Positions 17,613 through 28,000 are shown, counted from the first letter of the stretch. The stretch: 64,000 nucleotides of DNA from Arsukibacterium sp. MJ3 (GCF_000987765.1 NZ_LAHP01000010.1:62001-126000), one strand, 5' to 3'. Made by a program: numbers and translations. Notes: generated by a model from the sequence alone, not told the origin.

Positions 17613-17807
17613 ATGAGTCAATCCGTTGGTACTCTGGCAACTGCTCAGAGCTTTGAAATATTAGGTGCCGTAATGGCTAAAAAGCAGCAAAACCAGCAAG
17701 CACAAATGACCAACATGTTGGTACAAAGTGCCATGCAAACGGTTGAACAAACTTCTGCTGCGTCGCCGGTTGGTAATATTGGTCAAAACATCAATATCAA
17801 CGTATAG
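17613..17807 (+). CDS. YjfB-like small putative motility protein
   Basis: A 64-residue protein behind an excellent ribosome-binding site. It has the pattern of the YjfB-like (putative motility protein) family: a helix with an alternating hydrophobic face (FEILGAVMAKKQQNQQAQMTNML), a Ser/Pro-containing linker, and the closing block VGNIGQNININV that corresponds to the family's GxLGxxIDxxA end. A near-perfect FliA promoter supports the motility assignment independently of sequence similarity. The molecular role of the family is unknown. A RebB (R-body) identity was considered and set aside. Confidence 0.7.
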   Translation: MSQSVGTLATAQSFEILGAVMAKKQQNQQAQMTNMLVQSAMQTVEQTSAASPVGNIGQNININV

Positions 17808-17833
17808 CAGTGTTCGACTACCCGGTAAAAACC

Positions 17834-17860
17834 AAGGCCAGCGCATGCTGGCCTTTTTTT
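17834..17860 (+). terminator. Terminator of the YjfB-like gene
   Basis: Nine-pair stem AAGGCCAGC/GCTGGCCTT with loop GCAT runs directly into a T tract, 27 bases after the stop codon. Confidence 0.92.
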
Positions 17861-17922
17861 GTCAGCAATTTAGCGCTTTGCACTAAATGGTAACTGGTAG
17901 GTGCTATGGCTAAATTTCATAG

Positions 17923-19011
17923 TTAGCTTTTGTCTTGTTTTTCCAAAAAATCTTTGAATTCATTAGTATAAAGCTTAATTAGCACATGGGTTAACGCAAA
18001 AATAATCGGGCCATAAATCAGGCCGATTAAACCAAATAGCTGTAAGCCACCAATTAATGATAAGAAAATGAGTAAGGTACTCATGCTAGAACTGCCCTGC
18101 ATTAGGATAGGCCGCAGAATATTATCAATAGAACCGACAACAATAGTACCCCACAGCGCTAAAAATAGTGCCATCGGCCAATCTCCGATCAACAACAAAT
18201 ACAAAGTAGCCGGTATCCAAATTAAGGCACAACCGATAGCCGGAATAAAAGAGGCAAACGCCATCATGGTGCCCCAAAATAACCCTGGCAAACCCACAAT
18301 CGCCATCGCAATGCCGCCGGCGATGCCCTGCGCAATAGCTGTTAAAAAAGAACCTAGCACAGCAGAGCGCGCTACCTTACTGGCCTCATCTAATAGCTCT
18401 TCTTCTTGTGATCGTGCCAGCGGCACTATCCAGTGAAGCGTTTCAACAATAGCTTTATGGTCACGCAGCAAGAAAAACAGCACAAACAGCATAAGTACGA
18501 AGCCAAAAATCAGCCCGGTAACATCGCCCACCACTTTAGTACTGATATTCAGCAATTCTTTACCAAAGCCAGAAGCAAACAGGGTTACTTTTTCAATAAT
18601 ACTTTGGCCGGTAATGTCTCCCATTGGCAAAATATGGTTTACCTGAGCCAGAACTTTGGCAACAAACGGGTGCTGTAATAATTGTTCAGCTCCGCCGCTT
18701 TCTACCCATTGATAACTTTGCTTAGCAAAGGCAACACCTTGCTGCACAATAGCAATAAACACTAGGATTGCCGGCACCAAAATGACTACCACTAATAACG
18801 CGCAAGTTAATGCCGACACTGCATTGGGCTTGTTGGGCAGTTTTTTGGCTATTTTCTGGTGTACCGGAAAACATAACATCGATAAGACAAACGCTAACAC
18901 CACTGCACCCATGTATGGCGCTACCAGCAAATAACTGGCATAAAGTGATAACATTAATGCAATGATCAACACCCAGTGCCGTGGTTCTGTTTTAAATTGG
19001 CTACTCACCAA
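17923..19011 (-). CDS. AI-2E family transporter (PerM/YdiK-like)
   Basis: A 362-residue integral membrane protein with about eight hydrophobic segments arranged as in the AI-2E exporter superfamily: a first block YASYLLVAPYMGAVVLAFVLSMLCFPV, a central soluble stretch, and the conserved end GTIVVGSIDNILRPILMQGSSSMSTLLIFLSLIGGL followed by GLIYGPI. Members export autoinducer-2, sodium or unknown solutes; the sequence does not tell which. It follows the DUF819 gene by 48 bases on the same strand and may be cotranscribed. Confidence 0.88.
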   Translation of the reverse strand: MVSSQFKTEPRHWVLIIALMLSLYASYLLVAPYMGAVVLAFVLSMLCFPVHQKIAKKLPNKPNAVSALTCALLVVVILVPAILVFIAIVQQGVAFAKQSYQWVESGGAEQLLQHPFVAKVLAQVNHILPMGDITGQSIIEKVTLFASGFGKELLNISTKVVGDVTGLIFGFVLMLFVLFFLLRDHKAIVETLHWIVPLARSQEEELLDEASKVARSAVLGSFLTAIAQGIAGGIAMAIVGLPGLFWGTMMAFASFIPAIGCALIWIPATLYLLLIGDWPMALFLALWGTIVVGSIDNILRPILMQGSSSMSTLLIFLSLIGGLQLFGLIGLIYGPIIFALTHVLIKLYTNEFKDFLEKQDKS

Positions 19012-19059
19012 TAACTCCCTTTAAAATCTACATTAACTGCACGCTGCAATAACAGGATG

Positions 19060-20295
19060 TTATGGCGCAACCTGCTGTAAAATTAAGCCACAAATATAGG
19101 CACCATAGGTCCCCAACCCATACCCAAGCACCGCCAACAACACACCCACCGGGGCTAATGACGGGTGAAACGCTGCTGCCACCACTGGGGCAGAAGCAGC
19201 ACCGCCAACGTTAGCCTGACTACCCACCGCTAAATAAAACAGTGGCGCTTTAATAGCTCTGGCTACCACCAGCAGTAAAATGGCATGCACCAGCATCCAG
19301 ATTATACCCACCAAAAACATTAGCTTGTTACTCATAATGGCAGTAACGTCCATTTGCATGCCAATAGTAGCTACCAAAATATATAAAAACGCCGTACCCA
19401 CCTTAGACGCCCCCACCGCTTCCAGTTTACGTACGGGCGTTAATGACAACAATAAACCCACCGTTGTAGCCACCACCACCAGCCAGAAAAAGCCGCTGGT
19501 TAAACTGTATTTATCCAGCTGTGGCGCCACCTCAGCAATCCAGGGCGCAAGTACATCAGCCAGCGCATGGGCCAAGCCAGTAACCCCAAAAGCCACCGCG
19601 ATAATCAGCATCATATCCTGAATAGTTGGGATACGAGAATTCGCTGCTTGATATTGCTCAATTTTTTGGCGCAAATGAACAATAGCGCGGGTATCGGCAC
19701 CATTGGCTTTATCAATCTGTTCCGCACGGCTCGCCATAAACAACAATACTGCCAACCAGACATTGGCCACTAATACATCAACCGTAATCATTACCGAAAA
19801 CAAACTGCCATCGACATTAAACACTTCTTTCATAGCCGCCTGATTAGCACCACCGCCAATCCAGCTGCCGGCAACCGTGGTCATGCCACGCCAGACATCA
19901 CCACCGAGTTGTTCCGGGAAAAAATAGCCGACACTCGCCAGTGCTATCGGACCGCCAATAATAATCCCGACGGTGCCAGTTAAAAACATAATTAGCGCCT
20001 TCGGGCCTAGTCCTACTATTGCTTTAAAATCAACACTTAAGGTTAGTAATACCAAACTGGCAGGAAGTAAATAACGCGAGGCAATTTTATACAAAGAAGA
20101 GGCTTCGCCATCGATAATATTAAAACTATTCAATAATGACGGAATAAAATAACAAAGCAGTAAAGCGGGTACATATTTGTAAAATCCCTTACAAAAACGG
20201 TTATTACTGTGGCTGCTGTAAAACACCAGGCCAAGAATAACGGCCAGTAAGCCAAGGACTACCGCGTCATTGGTAAACATGGGTGGTTGCGACAT
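19060..20295 (-). CDS. DUF819 family membrane protein
   Basis: A 411-residue protein with about eleven hydrophobic segments. Family marks are TVAGSWIGGGANQAAMKEVF, a central cytoplasmic loop (RAEQIDKANGADTRAIVHL), and LAVGSQANVGGAASAPVVAAAF near the end. DUF819/YjcL proteins resemble bile-acid and glutamate symporters in their paired glycine-rich re-entrant regions and are presumed transporters of unknown substrate. The start ATG has GGGA five bases upstream, and just beyond that lies a tract of six TTTTA units (see repeat). Confidence 0.85.
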   Translation of the reverse strand: MSQPPMFTNDAVVLGLLAVILGLVFYSSHSNNRFCKGFYKYVPALLLCYFIPSLLNSFNIIDGEASSLYKIASRYLLPASLVLLTLSVDFKAIVGLGPKALIMFLTGTVGIIIGGPIALASVGYFFPEQLGGDVWRGMTTVAGSWIGGGANQAAMKEVFNVDGSLFSVMITVDVLVANVWLAVLLFMASRAEQIDKANGADTRAIVHLRQKIEQYQAANSRIPTIQDMMLIIAVAFGVTGLAHALADVLAPWIAEVAPQLDKYSLTSGFFWLVVVATTVGLLLSLTPVRKLEAVGASKVGTAFLYILVATIGMQMDVTAIMSNKLMFLVGIIWMLVHAILLLVVARAIKAPLFYLAVGSQANVGGAASAPVVAAAFHPSLAPVGVLLAVLGYGLGTYGAYICGLILQQVAP

Positions 20296-20310
20296 AACAT
20301 TCCCTAAAAT

Positions 20311-20340
20311 TTTTATTTTATTTTATTTTATTTTATTTTA
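20311..20340. repeat. (TTTTA)6 simple sequence repeat
   Basis: Six uninterrupted TTTTA units, the only pentanucleotide tract of this kind that I see in the window. It includes the hopJ stop codon and ends about 15 bases before the DUF819 start, in the position of a leader or promoter spacer. Confidence 0.9.
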
Positions 20341-20677
20341 AACGTAATGGTTGAGTATTAAACTCAATGCCATGCCAGCCGCTGCGCATAAAATTACGAA
20401 TATTCAGATGATCATCGCCCTTCGGGCTGGCAAGCACGGCCTGATAAAAGTCGCCAAACATATACAGGGTTTGCGGTTCAGATAATTGATGCAACAAACC
20501 AAATGCCAGTATTTTACAAGCGCCGTTATTTTCACCGGCCGAGTTTTGCAACTCGCCGTTGCTAAAAGCACACGGCTGAAAATGGTACATCTGGTCAATA
20601 ATACCGATGCTTTGCTGAAAACTAATGGTTTCTGGTTCAGTACTTAATTGAATAAAAAAGCGCTCTAACATTGCCAC
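20333..20677 (-). CDS. HopJ type III effector family protein
   Basis: A 114-residue protein with the HopJ family pattern: FNGELQNSAGENNGACKILAF (here YHFQPCAFSNGE precedes it), LHQLSEPQTLYMFGDFYQAVLASPKGDDHLNIRNFMRSGWHGIEF. Despite the family name, taken from a Pseudomonas effector, members are widespread in aquatic gammaproteobacteria without any type III secretion system and are probably housekeeping. No secretion system is in the window. The stop codon lies inside the TTTTA repeat. Confidence 0.85.
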   Translation of the reverse strand: MAMLERFFIQLSTEPETISFQQSIGIIDQMYHFQPCAFSNGELQNSAGENNGACKILAFGLLHQLSEPQTLYMFGDFYQAVLASPKGDDHLNIRNFMRSGWHGIEFNTQPLRLK

Positions 20678-20869
20678 TCCTGCCTTTTGCTGGCCTCACT
20701 GGCCGCTGTTATTATGCTTACTCATTTTAAAGTTGATACTAAGCCGCGGTGGCTTCAACTGCAATACAGACCACGCTGCTTAGCGTTAAATTTACTGTTA
20801 ATAGCAAACCAAGCACGTTTTTGTTAGCCCTGTTGGTATACTAAAATACGCTACAACTAGGAGACGAAT

Positions 20870-21334
20870 ATGTTTCAGCAAACTATCGACAGCCCGCTTG
20901 GCCGGGTGCTGATCCAAGCGAATACTCAGGGGATAACTCAGATCAGCCTCGATATTTACACTGTAGAGCCGGATCACCCCTCAGTGCTGACAGAGCTTGC
21001 AGCCAGACAATTACAACACTATTTTGCCGGGCAATTAACCCGGTTTACTTTGCCACTGGCCGCTACGGGTACCCTTTTTCAGCAGCAAGTATGGCAAGCC
21101 CTTAGCGAATTGCCATTTGGCCTTACCTGCAGTTATGCCGAAATTGCCAGACAAATTGCTAACCCTAAAGCCATGCGGGCAGTTGGCAAGGCTAATAGTA
21201 AAAACCCCATAGCCATCGTGGTGCCGTGTCATCGGGTTATTGGTGCAAATGGTACCCTTACCGGATACGCTGGCGGGCTGGATAAAAAAGCCTGGCTGTT
21301 GGCGCACGAGCAACAGTGTATGCCGCAGACATAA
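20870..21334 (+). CDS. ogt: Methylated-DNA-[protein]-cysteine S-methyltransferase
   Basis: A 154-residue DNA-repair protein that removes alkyl groups from O6-alkylguanine by irreversible transfer to its own cysteine. The active-site block is IAIVVPCHRVIGANG, followed by LTGYAGGLDKKAWLL; a helix-turn-helix-like stretch LTCSYAEIARQIANPKAMRAVG precedes it. Length and the lack of an AraC-type N-terminal domain fit Ogt rather than Ada. The ATG has TAGGAG well placed upstream. Confidence 0.93.
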   Translation: MFQQTIDSPLGRVLIQANTQGITQISLDIYTVEPDHPSVLTELAARQLQHYFAGQLTRFTLPLAATGTLFQQQVWQALSELPFGLTCSYAEIARQIANPKAMRAVGKANSKNPIAIVVPCHRVIGANGTLTGYAGGLDKKAWLLAHEQQCMPQT

Positions 21335-21355
21335 AAAAAACCGGGATAAACCCGG
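21333..21355 (-). terminator. Shared terminator of the convergent ogt and outer-membrane protein genes
   Basis: Stem CCGGG/CCCGG with a five-base loop is followed on the minus strand by eight T, so it best serves the outer-membrane protein gene. On the plus strand it follows the ogt stop directly, with a weaker T run. Confidence 0.75.
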
Positions 21356-21411
21356 CCCTTTTGCATGTTATGGTTGCAAACTAATCTTAGCGTTACAAAC
21401 CGTAGTAATGG

Positions 21412-21948
21412 CTAGAACTGATATGACACCCCAAAACGGAATTCATTTTTAGTGTCACCACTGTTCAGCGCTAAATTACCACGAACGGCCCAATCCGGGC
21501 TTAAAAAATACGCAATACCACCGGCCAGACTGCCATGACTGTCATACACGGTATGGTAAGTAGCTTCCGTATAAAGCTCAACTTGCGGTGTTAACGGATG
21601 GCGCATACCCAAGCCAGCGTAAGCACCGGTTTCATCAGCGTCACCAGACCAGTTTTCTACCCCACCTAACAAGTAAGTTTGGGTGTTAGGCGAAAAGTCC
21701 AGAGTAAAACCGGTAATGTAGTTCAAACCAGCTTTCAGCTGATTTGCATCGAACGGGCCTTTTGATAAACGGGCCAGGCTAATGTCAGCTACCCAGTTAC
21801 GATCTAAGCGGAACGACCCTTCAACATAAGGACCATCGCCAGCAGCATCAGTATAACCAGCGCCAACATAATCCCAAACCGGGTTTGCCATACACGATGC
21901 GCTTACTGCGAATGCCATCAAGGCGGATACTGCTACTATTTTTTTCAT
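21412..21948 (-). CDS. Small outer-membrane beta-barrel protein
   Basis: A 178-residue precursor with a signal peptide (MKKIVAVSALMAFAVSASCMA, cut near ASCMA-NPV). The mature part alternates polar and hydrophobic residues as in an eight-stranded barrel (YVEGSFRLDRNWVADISLARL, ELYTEATYHTVYD, WAVRGNLALNSGD) and ends in FRFGVSYQF, a C-terminal phenylalanine of the kind recognised by the Bam complex. Function unknown; it resembles short OmpW/YfaZ/OmpA-barrel-like proteins of marine bacteria. A Cys at position 19 is inside the predicted signal, not a clear lipobox. Confidence 0.75.
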   Translation of the reverse strand: MKKIVAVSALMAFAVSASCMANPVWDYVGAGYTDAAGDGPYVEGSFRLDRNWVADISLARLSKGPFDANQLKAGLNYITGFTLDFSPNTQTYLLGGVENWSGDADETGAYAGLGMRHPLTPQVELYTEATYHTVYDSHGSLAGGIAYFLSPDWAVRGNLALNSGDTKNEFRFGVSYQF

Positions 21949-22174
21949 GTGTTACTCCATTACTTCTGCAAGATAAGCCGATAAAATCAGTGACTCAAAA
22001 CAACATGCATTATGCAAGTTCAGACTTAACAGCTGCTGAATTTCTTGCTGATGGGTACCGACCGTTCAGGTTAATCGAACAAAGAATGGCTAAAAATGGC
22101 ATTTTTAATTCTGTTTTATTGCGCTTTAATAGTATCAACAGTGGCAACAGCCATTAGCCTGACAGGAGCACACC

Positions 22175-23071
22175 ATGAGTACACGTAGTGTAAAGCAGAT
22201 TATTGCCGCAGTATCGGTATCAGACGGTGCCGGGGTAAAGATTAAGCGTAGCATAGGGCTTAACGCTCAGCTACGTTTTGACCCCTTTTTAATGCTAGAT
22301 TGTTTTGGCTCCGAGCAGGCCGACGATTACATTAAAGGCTTCCCTCCCCATCCACACCGTGGCTTTGAAACGGTAACCTATATGCTGGATGGCCATATGC
22401 TACATGAGGATCATTTAGGCAATAAAGGCCATCTAAAAAGTGGAGGAGTGCAATGGATGACCGCTGGTCGCGGTATTATTCACTCAGAAATGCCACAACA
22501 GGAAGCAGGCTTAATGCGCGGTTTTCAACTGTGGTTAAATTTGCCTGCGGCAGAAAAGATGAAACCAGCAGCCTACGTTGACCTTCCCCCTGAACGCATT
22601 CCGCAAACCGAACCCATGCCAGGCATACGCGTAAAAGTAATTGCCGGCAATTTTCAGCATGCAGGCAGCACATTAGCTGGGCCCATTAATGGCTTAAGTA
22701 CAGAACCACAATTTTACGATATAAGGCTTAGTGCCGGTAGCGAACTTACCATAACGCTGCCCGAGCAGCATCATGCGCTGCTGTATCCTTTTAGTGGCGA
22801 AGTTACAGTAAAAACAGCTGCTAACCACCAGCAAGTAAAAGAACATCAGGCCGGCTTACTCACTCAGGGTAGCGATGTCACACTAACCGCTGCCAGCGCC
22901 GTTAGTTTATTGTTGCTGGCGGCCAAACCTATTGCAGAAACAGTAGTACAATATGGGCCCTTTGTGATGAACAGTGCAGCCGAAATTGAACAGGCGATCA
23001 GAGATTACCAACAAGGAACCTTAACAAACGCTGGCCCGGCCAGTCAAATTACGCTAAATAACCCAGCATAG
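22175..23071 (+). CDS. Pirin family protein (quercetinase-like)
   Basis: A 298-residue bicupin. The N-terminal cupin holds the metal-binding histidines and glutamate in FPPHPHRGFETVTYMLDG and GRGIIHSEMP, as in E. coli YhhW, which has quercetin 2,3-dioxygenase activity. The C-terminal cupin ends PFVMNSAAEIEQAIRDYQQG, the standard pirin ending. The gene is preceded by ACAGGAG and is divergent from the outer-membrane protein gene. Physiological substrate unknown. Confidence 0.92.
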   Translation: MSTRSVKQIIAAVSVSDGAGVKIKRSIGLNAQLRFDPFLMLDCFGSEQADDYIKGFPPHPHRGFETVTYMLDGHMLHEDHLGNKGHLKSGGVQWMTAGRGIIHSEMPQQEAGLMRGFQLWLNLPAAEKMKPAAYVDLPPERIPQTEPMPGIRVKVIAGNFQHAGSTLAGPINGLSTEPQFYDIRLSAGSELTITLPEQHHALLYPFSGEVTVKTAANHQQVKEHQAGLLTQGSDVTLTAASAVSLLLLAAKPIAETVVQYGPFVMNSAAEIEQAIRDYQQGTLTNAGPASQITLNNPA

Positions 23072-23169
23072 CGGCCAACACCGCTGCAACTTCAGGTAGC
23101 AAGGTGATAAACAGAGGATTTTTTGATAAGGGGCCATTATACTAGCGCTTTTAGCACAAAGGCCCTGTT

Positions 23170-23880
23170 ATGAAATTATTTGGTATTATCGGTGCTATGG
23201 AACCTGAAGTTGCGCTGTTAAAACAGCAGTTAACCGCCGTTAGCAGTAAGAAAATTGGCAGTTTTCAGTTTGTGCGCGGCCAACTAGCGGGTTGCGAAGT
23301 GGTCATTGTTCAATCAGGTATTGGTAAAGTAGCCGCCGCCGTAGCCACAACTTTATTAATTGATCATTTTAAACCTGATTGCATTATAAACACCGGGTCG
23401 GCCGGCGGCTTTCATCCGGAGTTAAATGTAGGTGATATTGCCATTGGTATTGAAGTACGTCATCACGATGTTGACGTTACCGCTTTTGGTTATGAATACG
23501 GCCAGGTGCCACAAATGCCTGCCGCTTATTTGGCCCACCCGGCGCTGGTTAGTGCGGCGGAGCAAACCATTGCCAGTCTGGGGTTTTGCCAAACCAAAAG
23601 CGGCCTGATTACCACTGGCGACAGTTTTATGTGTGATCCGCTGCGAATAAATCAAACCCGCGAACGTTTCCCCACTATGTTGGCAGTAGAAATGGAAGGC
23701 GCCGCTATTGCCCAGGTATGCCATATGCTGGCAACCCCGTTTGTAGTGATCCGCAGCTTAAGCGATATTGCCGGTAAAGAGTCGCCAGTATCCTTTGATG
23801 CCTATCTTGAGGTTGCCTCAAAAAACAGCTCGGCAATGGTAGTCGCCTTACTCGGCCAATTACACAATGTCAGCTTATAA
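23170..23880 (+). CDS. mtnN: 5'-methylthioadenosine/S-adenosylhomocysteine nucleosidase
   Basis: A 236-residue enzyme that removes adenine from methylthioadenosine, S-adenosylhomocysteine and 5'-deoxyadenosine, feeding methionine and adenine salvage and autoinducer-2 synthesis. It opens with [12 protein letters not shown] (catalytic Glu12) and shows [23 protein letters not shown] and [10 protein letters not shown] (catalytic Asp). It is followed after two bases by the cbiB-like gene, an arrangement also seen in Vibrio and Shewanella, where btuF usually comes next; btuF is not here. Confidence 0.96.
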   Translation: MKLFGIIGAMEPEVALLKQQLTAVSSKKIGSFQFVRGQLAGCEVVIVQSGIGKVAAAVATTLLIDHFKPDCIINTGSAGGFHPELNVGDIAIGIEVRHHDVDVTAFGYEYGQVPQMPAAYLAHPALVSAAEQTIASLGFCQTKSGLITTGDSFMCDPLRINQTRERFPTMLAVEMEGAAIAQVCHMLATPFVVIRSLSDIAGKESPVSFDAYLEVASKNSSAMVVALLGQLHNVSL

Positions 23881-23882
23881 TT

Positions 23883-24845
23883 ATGCCATGGCTTAATGCC
23901 CTGCCCGCCTGGTTAATACTGGCGCTGCTAGCACTGATTGCTAGCCGCCTGATTAGCTTACCAGGAGCCAGGGCCCCATTAAAAGTGGTTGCACTGCTGT
24001 TGCGACGTTTGGCAAGCCGGGTGCATCCTGATGCTAGCCGCAGCCATTTTCAGCAACAGCTATCTGGTAGCTTAGCGTTAATGCTGATGCTGGCTGTGCC
24101 ACTGGCTATTACCTATGGCTTTTATTTAATTTCAGAACTGCCATTGGTGCTGGATGCACTGCTTTTGTACTTTTGTCTGGGTAGCAGACAACCCATGCAA
24201 CAAGCTGCCACTGTTGCCACTAGCCTTTCGCGTCAGCAGCTTAGCTTGGCTAAAGATCAGGCTAAACCCCTGTTATTGCGCCAGCGCGATAATTTATCGG
24301 CTATGGGGTTAAGTAAGGCCTGTATTGAGAGTTTACTGCAGCAACAAGCTGCGGCGCAGGTTGGGGTATTATTATGGTTTGTAACCGGTGGTGGCATGTT
24401 AGTGTTAGCCTTTACCCTGCTTCAAACCGCAGCGCAGCAATGGAACAGCAAATTGCCACACTACCGCTACTTTGGCCGCACTACCGGCATTATTTACCAT
24501 ATTTCCGTGGCACCTGGTTTGCTGATATCAGCACTGCTAATAGCCATTCAAACCGGCGTAATAAAGGCTTGGCAGGTTTATCGTGCTGCTGGAAACCGCT
24601 ATTTTAGCTGGCCATGCCGGCTACTATTAGCAACAGGGGCCAGTGCATTGCAGATTAAGCTGGGAGGGCCAGCCTATTATGGCGGCATAAAAATACAGCG
24701 GGATAATATTGGTCATTACCACGACCCGGTAGCAACGGATATTCGGCGAACACTATTATTAATTAATGCACAGCAAACAGCGTTAATTGTTTTATGCAGT
24801 AGTGTGCTGGCACTGTATGTTGCCAACATAGTATTGCTACCGTAG
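23883..24845 (+). CDS. cbiB: CobD/CbiB family cobalamin biosynthesis protein
   Basis: A 320-residue membrane protein of the CobD/CbiB family, which joins aminopropanol (or its phosphate) to adenosylcobyric acid. Family marks are LLYFCLGSRQ, LLRQRDNLSAMG (the usual R-D-x-x-x-L segment), YRYFGRTTGIIYHISVAPG and LGGPAYYGGIKIQR. Several usual motif positions are loosely kept, for example the NxxP...TDAP segment is not obvious. This may therefore be a salvage-pathway or divergent member, as in bacteria that import corrinoids. It is coupled to mtnN by a two-base gap. Confidence 0.75.
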   Translation: MPWLNALPAWLILALLALIASRLISLPGARAPLKVVALLLRRLASRVHPDASRSHFQQQLSGSLALMLMLAVPLAITYGFYLISELPLVLDALLLYFCLGSRQPMQQAATVATSLSRQQLSLAKDQAKPLLLRQRDNLSAMGLSKACIESLLQQQAAAQVGVLLWFVTGGGMLVLAFTLLQTAAQQWNSKLPHYRYFGRTTGIIYHISVAPGLLISALLIAIQTGVIKAWQVYRAAGNRYFSWPCRLLLATGASALQIKLGGPAYYGGIKIQRDNIGHYHDPVATDIRRTLLLINAQQTALIVLCSSVLALYVANIVLLP

Positions 24846-25000
24846 CTACTGCCCTAGTTTAAGCTAATACCCACAGTCGCTTTACACCAGTACGCCTAAC
24901 AGAGCACTGGACATTGGCGTCGAACTCGGTATAAGGTCTAGCGCATCTACAATGCTGTAGCACTACTTAGTATAATAAAACGGCCGGGGCGGAACATTAC

Positions 25001-28000
25001 GTGATATCCAGAGTTAATCTGTTACCTGACTATAGTAAGTTATTAATCAGAACCTTGCTGCTAAGTTTGTTGTTAGTTTTATCGGGGCACAGCCTGGCCC
25101 AAGCACCTCTTTTACAACCCCTTACCCCGGATCAAGGTTTATCGCAAAGCACCGTGTATGATCTGATGATCGACAGCAATGGTTTTTTGTGGGTTGCCAC
25201 CGCTGGTGGCTTAAATCGATTCGATGCGAACAACGTTAGCCGCATGTCTGGCGCTGAACATAGTTTAGATGACATCGCTTTTAGCCGGATTGTTGAAGAC
25301 AAACAGGGCCGAATTTGGGCGGCGGCTGAAACTATCGGATTGTACTTATATGATAATAATAATAGTACGTTTAACTTGTTTATGGCTTTGCCTAACAATG
25401 GCGAAGTTGAGCGCTATCATGCTATTTTTGATGTAATTGACGAAGACGCTAATCATCTGTTGTTTAGCCTCGACGATGAAGTACACCGCTTAAATAAAAC
25501 AACCGGCCAGAGTACCCTGTTATTTAGTTTAAAAGAGTACAATGCCGAAAGCGCGTGGTTTAGAGTGTTGTTTTTAAATGGTAATTTTATCTACGCCGGT
25601 GCTACTACTGGCCTGCTTCAGTACAACATTGCCACTGCCACGCATCAATTTGTACCTTATCTTGCTACCGAGGACGTCAATGCAGATCAGCGTCAGGTAA
25701 AACATCTTAGCAGCGCCGGCGGCCGTTTGTATATTGGAACGGTTGAAGGCTTGTACAGCCTTGACCTGGCGCAATTGGAAGACCCTAAGCGCGATGCTGA
25801 GCCACTACAACGCCAGCAAAATATTGCCAACTACAATATCTGGCAGATGCACTGGCAAGGCACTAAGGCATTAGTGGCTACCGAACAAGGTCTGTTTAGT
25901 TTTAGCAGCGAAGATAATACCCTGGAATTTCTGCTGCGTTTTAGCGATAGTCAACTTGGCCTATATGACGATAATATTCTGGACTTGGTTGCTGATGATT
26001 TTGGTGGCTACTGGTTAGCCTCCCGCGATGATGGCGCCTATTACTGGCACCCGCGCTCGCTGGCCTTTGAGCACATCAGCCGCCAGACTGCTCTTGGTAA
26101 ACAGCTAAGTAACGACAAAATTTATCAACTGACTGCCGATGCGCACAATAATTTATGGCTTGGTACCAACAACGGTTTAAATAAACTTAATATCGACAGC
26201 AGCGTCACGCTCGCTTACTTTGTTTCTGACGATGCCAAAGCCGTCTGGCACCCCGGCACCATACAACAAGTGATGTTAGACCCGAATAACCCGCAGCAGT
26301 TATGGTTTACGTCTTCAACCGGACTTAACTTGTTTGATACTGTTAACGGTGAATTATTGCCACTTCCGTTGGCGAATGAAGCAAATCGGCGGTTATTAAG
26401 CAGCAGTTACTATTTTTACGTTGATAATAAGCAAGGGGTCAGTCAGGTATATTTTGGCCAGGACAGCACATTTTATCGCTATATCCCAGCCGATGGCTCG
26501 GTCACCGAACTGCAGATTTTTCAGCAGTTACCGATGCATTATTTTGCAGGTATTGTCGGTGCACTGCCCGGTAAACCGGATGAGCTACTGCTGGCAACAG
26601 CTGATCAGCTTTGGATCTACAATAGCCGCCTTGACAAGATAAGCCTTTTTTATCAGGCCTCCTCTTACCAACCTGAGTTGCAACGTTATGCTGATCAAAT
26701 GGTGCTGGATAATAACGGCATTCTCTGGCTCGGCATTAACGGCATTGGCTTACTAGGTTTTGACAGCGAGTCGCTTAAATTAACACACCATTTCACTACC
26801 AAAAATAAGTTAATAGCAGAGCAAGTATATGCGCTGCAAAAAGACCATGCTGGCGATATCTGGTTTTCATCGCACAGTGGCCTTTCCAGATTACAGCCTA
26901 AAACGCTGCAAATAGAACATTTTAGTAAAGCTGATGGTTTAATGGTGCATGAGTTTAACGGCGGCGCATCAACGGTGTTGCCAGACGGTCGTATAGCCTT
27001 TGGCAGTATGCGCGGCATTACGCTGGTCGACCCAAAAAAACTGACCAGCCAAGAGCCGCGGCCTAAAGTGAATATTACCGATATTCGTGTCTTAAGCGGT
27101 AGCTTTAAAGCACAAAGTGATATTTTGAATGATAAGAATTTCAATATTAGCCATGATGATCTTGGTATACAAATTCAATTTAGTGCCATGCATTTTCGGG
27201 ATAACCATAAAATGCGCTACCGTTTCTGGTTGGAAGGCCGCGATAAAATTAACTACCCGGAACAACAAACGAATAAAGTGGTATTTCCAAATCTTAGAAG
27301 CGGCCGTTATCGCTTTAATATAGTGGCTATAGCCCCACATACCGGCCTGGAAAGTGATGTTAGCTCGATAAGCTTTGTTATTGAACCTGCGCCCTGGCGT
27401 TCCCCTAGGGCGTTACTACTTTATGCCATAATAAGCTTGGGACTGTTTTATTACTTGTATCGGTTACGCCGCGAGCAACAGCGGATCATCACCGAAGCTC
27501 ATCAGGATATTGCTACTAGCGAGCAACGCTTGAAACAAGCGCTGGCATCAGTAGACAGTGGTGCGTTTGAGTGGCAAGCCAGCAAAGACACCTTGTATAG
27601 CTCCAGAATGCAACTAATGCTGGGCTATGGCGACTTAATGAATCACATCACCATGCAACAGCATCAGTCGCTTATTCACCCGGAAGACCGTGATAATTAT
27701 CAGCAACAATGGCAACGCTTTTTGCAACAGCCTAGCGGCAGCTTTGATATAACTTATCGTTTAAAACATAAAGAAAACGCCTGGTTATGGTTCCGGGATC
27801 AAGGCCGGGCTACTATTTTAGATAACGCAGATCGGGTGCTTACCATCACCGGTACTTATAGCAATATCACCGAAACCCGCGCCAATATGGAAAAGGCCAA
27901 ACTGTTTGGCGAGGCCTTTCAACAAACGCGTGATTGGGTAGTTATTCTTGATAGTAAACAGCGTGTTATTGCTGCTAACCAGTCATTCTCAGCGGCTTTT

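Noticed and set aside
17613-17807. Possible RebB (R-body) protein
   Set aside because: Length and Gln-rich helix are superficially similar, but the closing GNIGQNININV block, the single copy and the sigma-28 promoter fit the YjfB-like family better; no other reb gene is present.
20333-20677. HopJ as evidence of a type III secretion system
   Set aside because: No secretion genes are present and the family is widespread in non-pathogens; the name is historical.
21960-21990. GCCGATAA at 21977 as another sigma-28 promoter
   Set aside because: The -10 box is perfect but no TAAA-type -35 box stands 11 bases upstream, and no gene follows closely on that strand.
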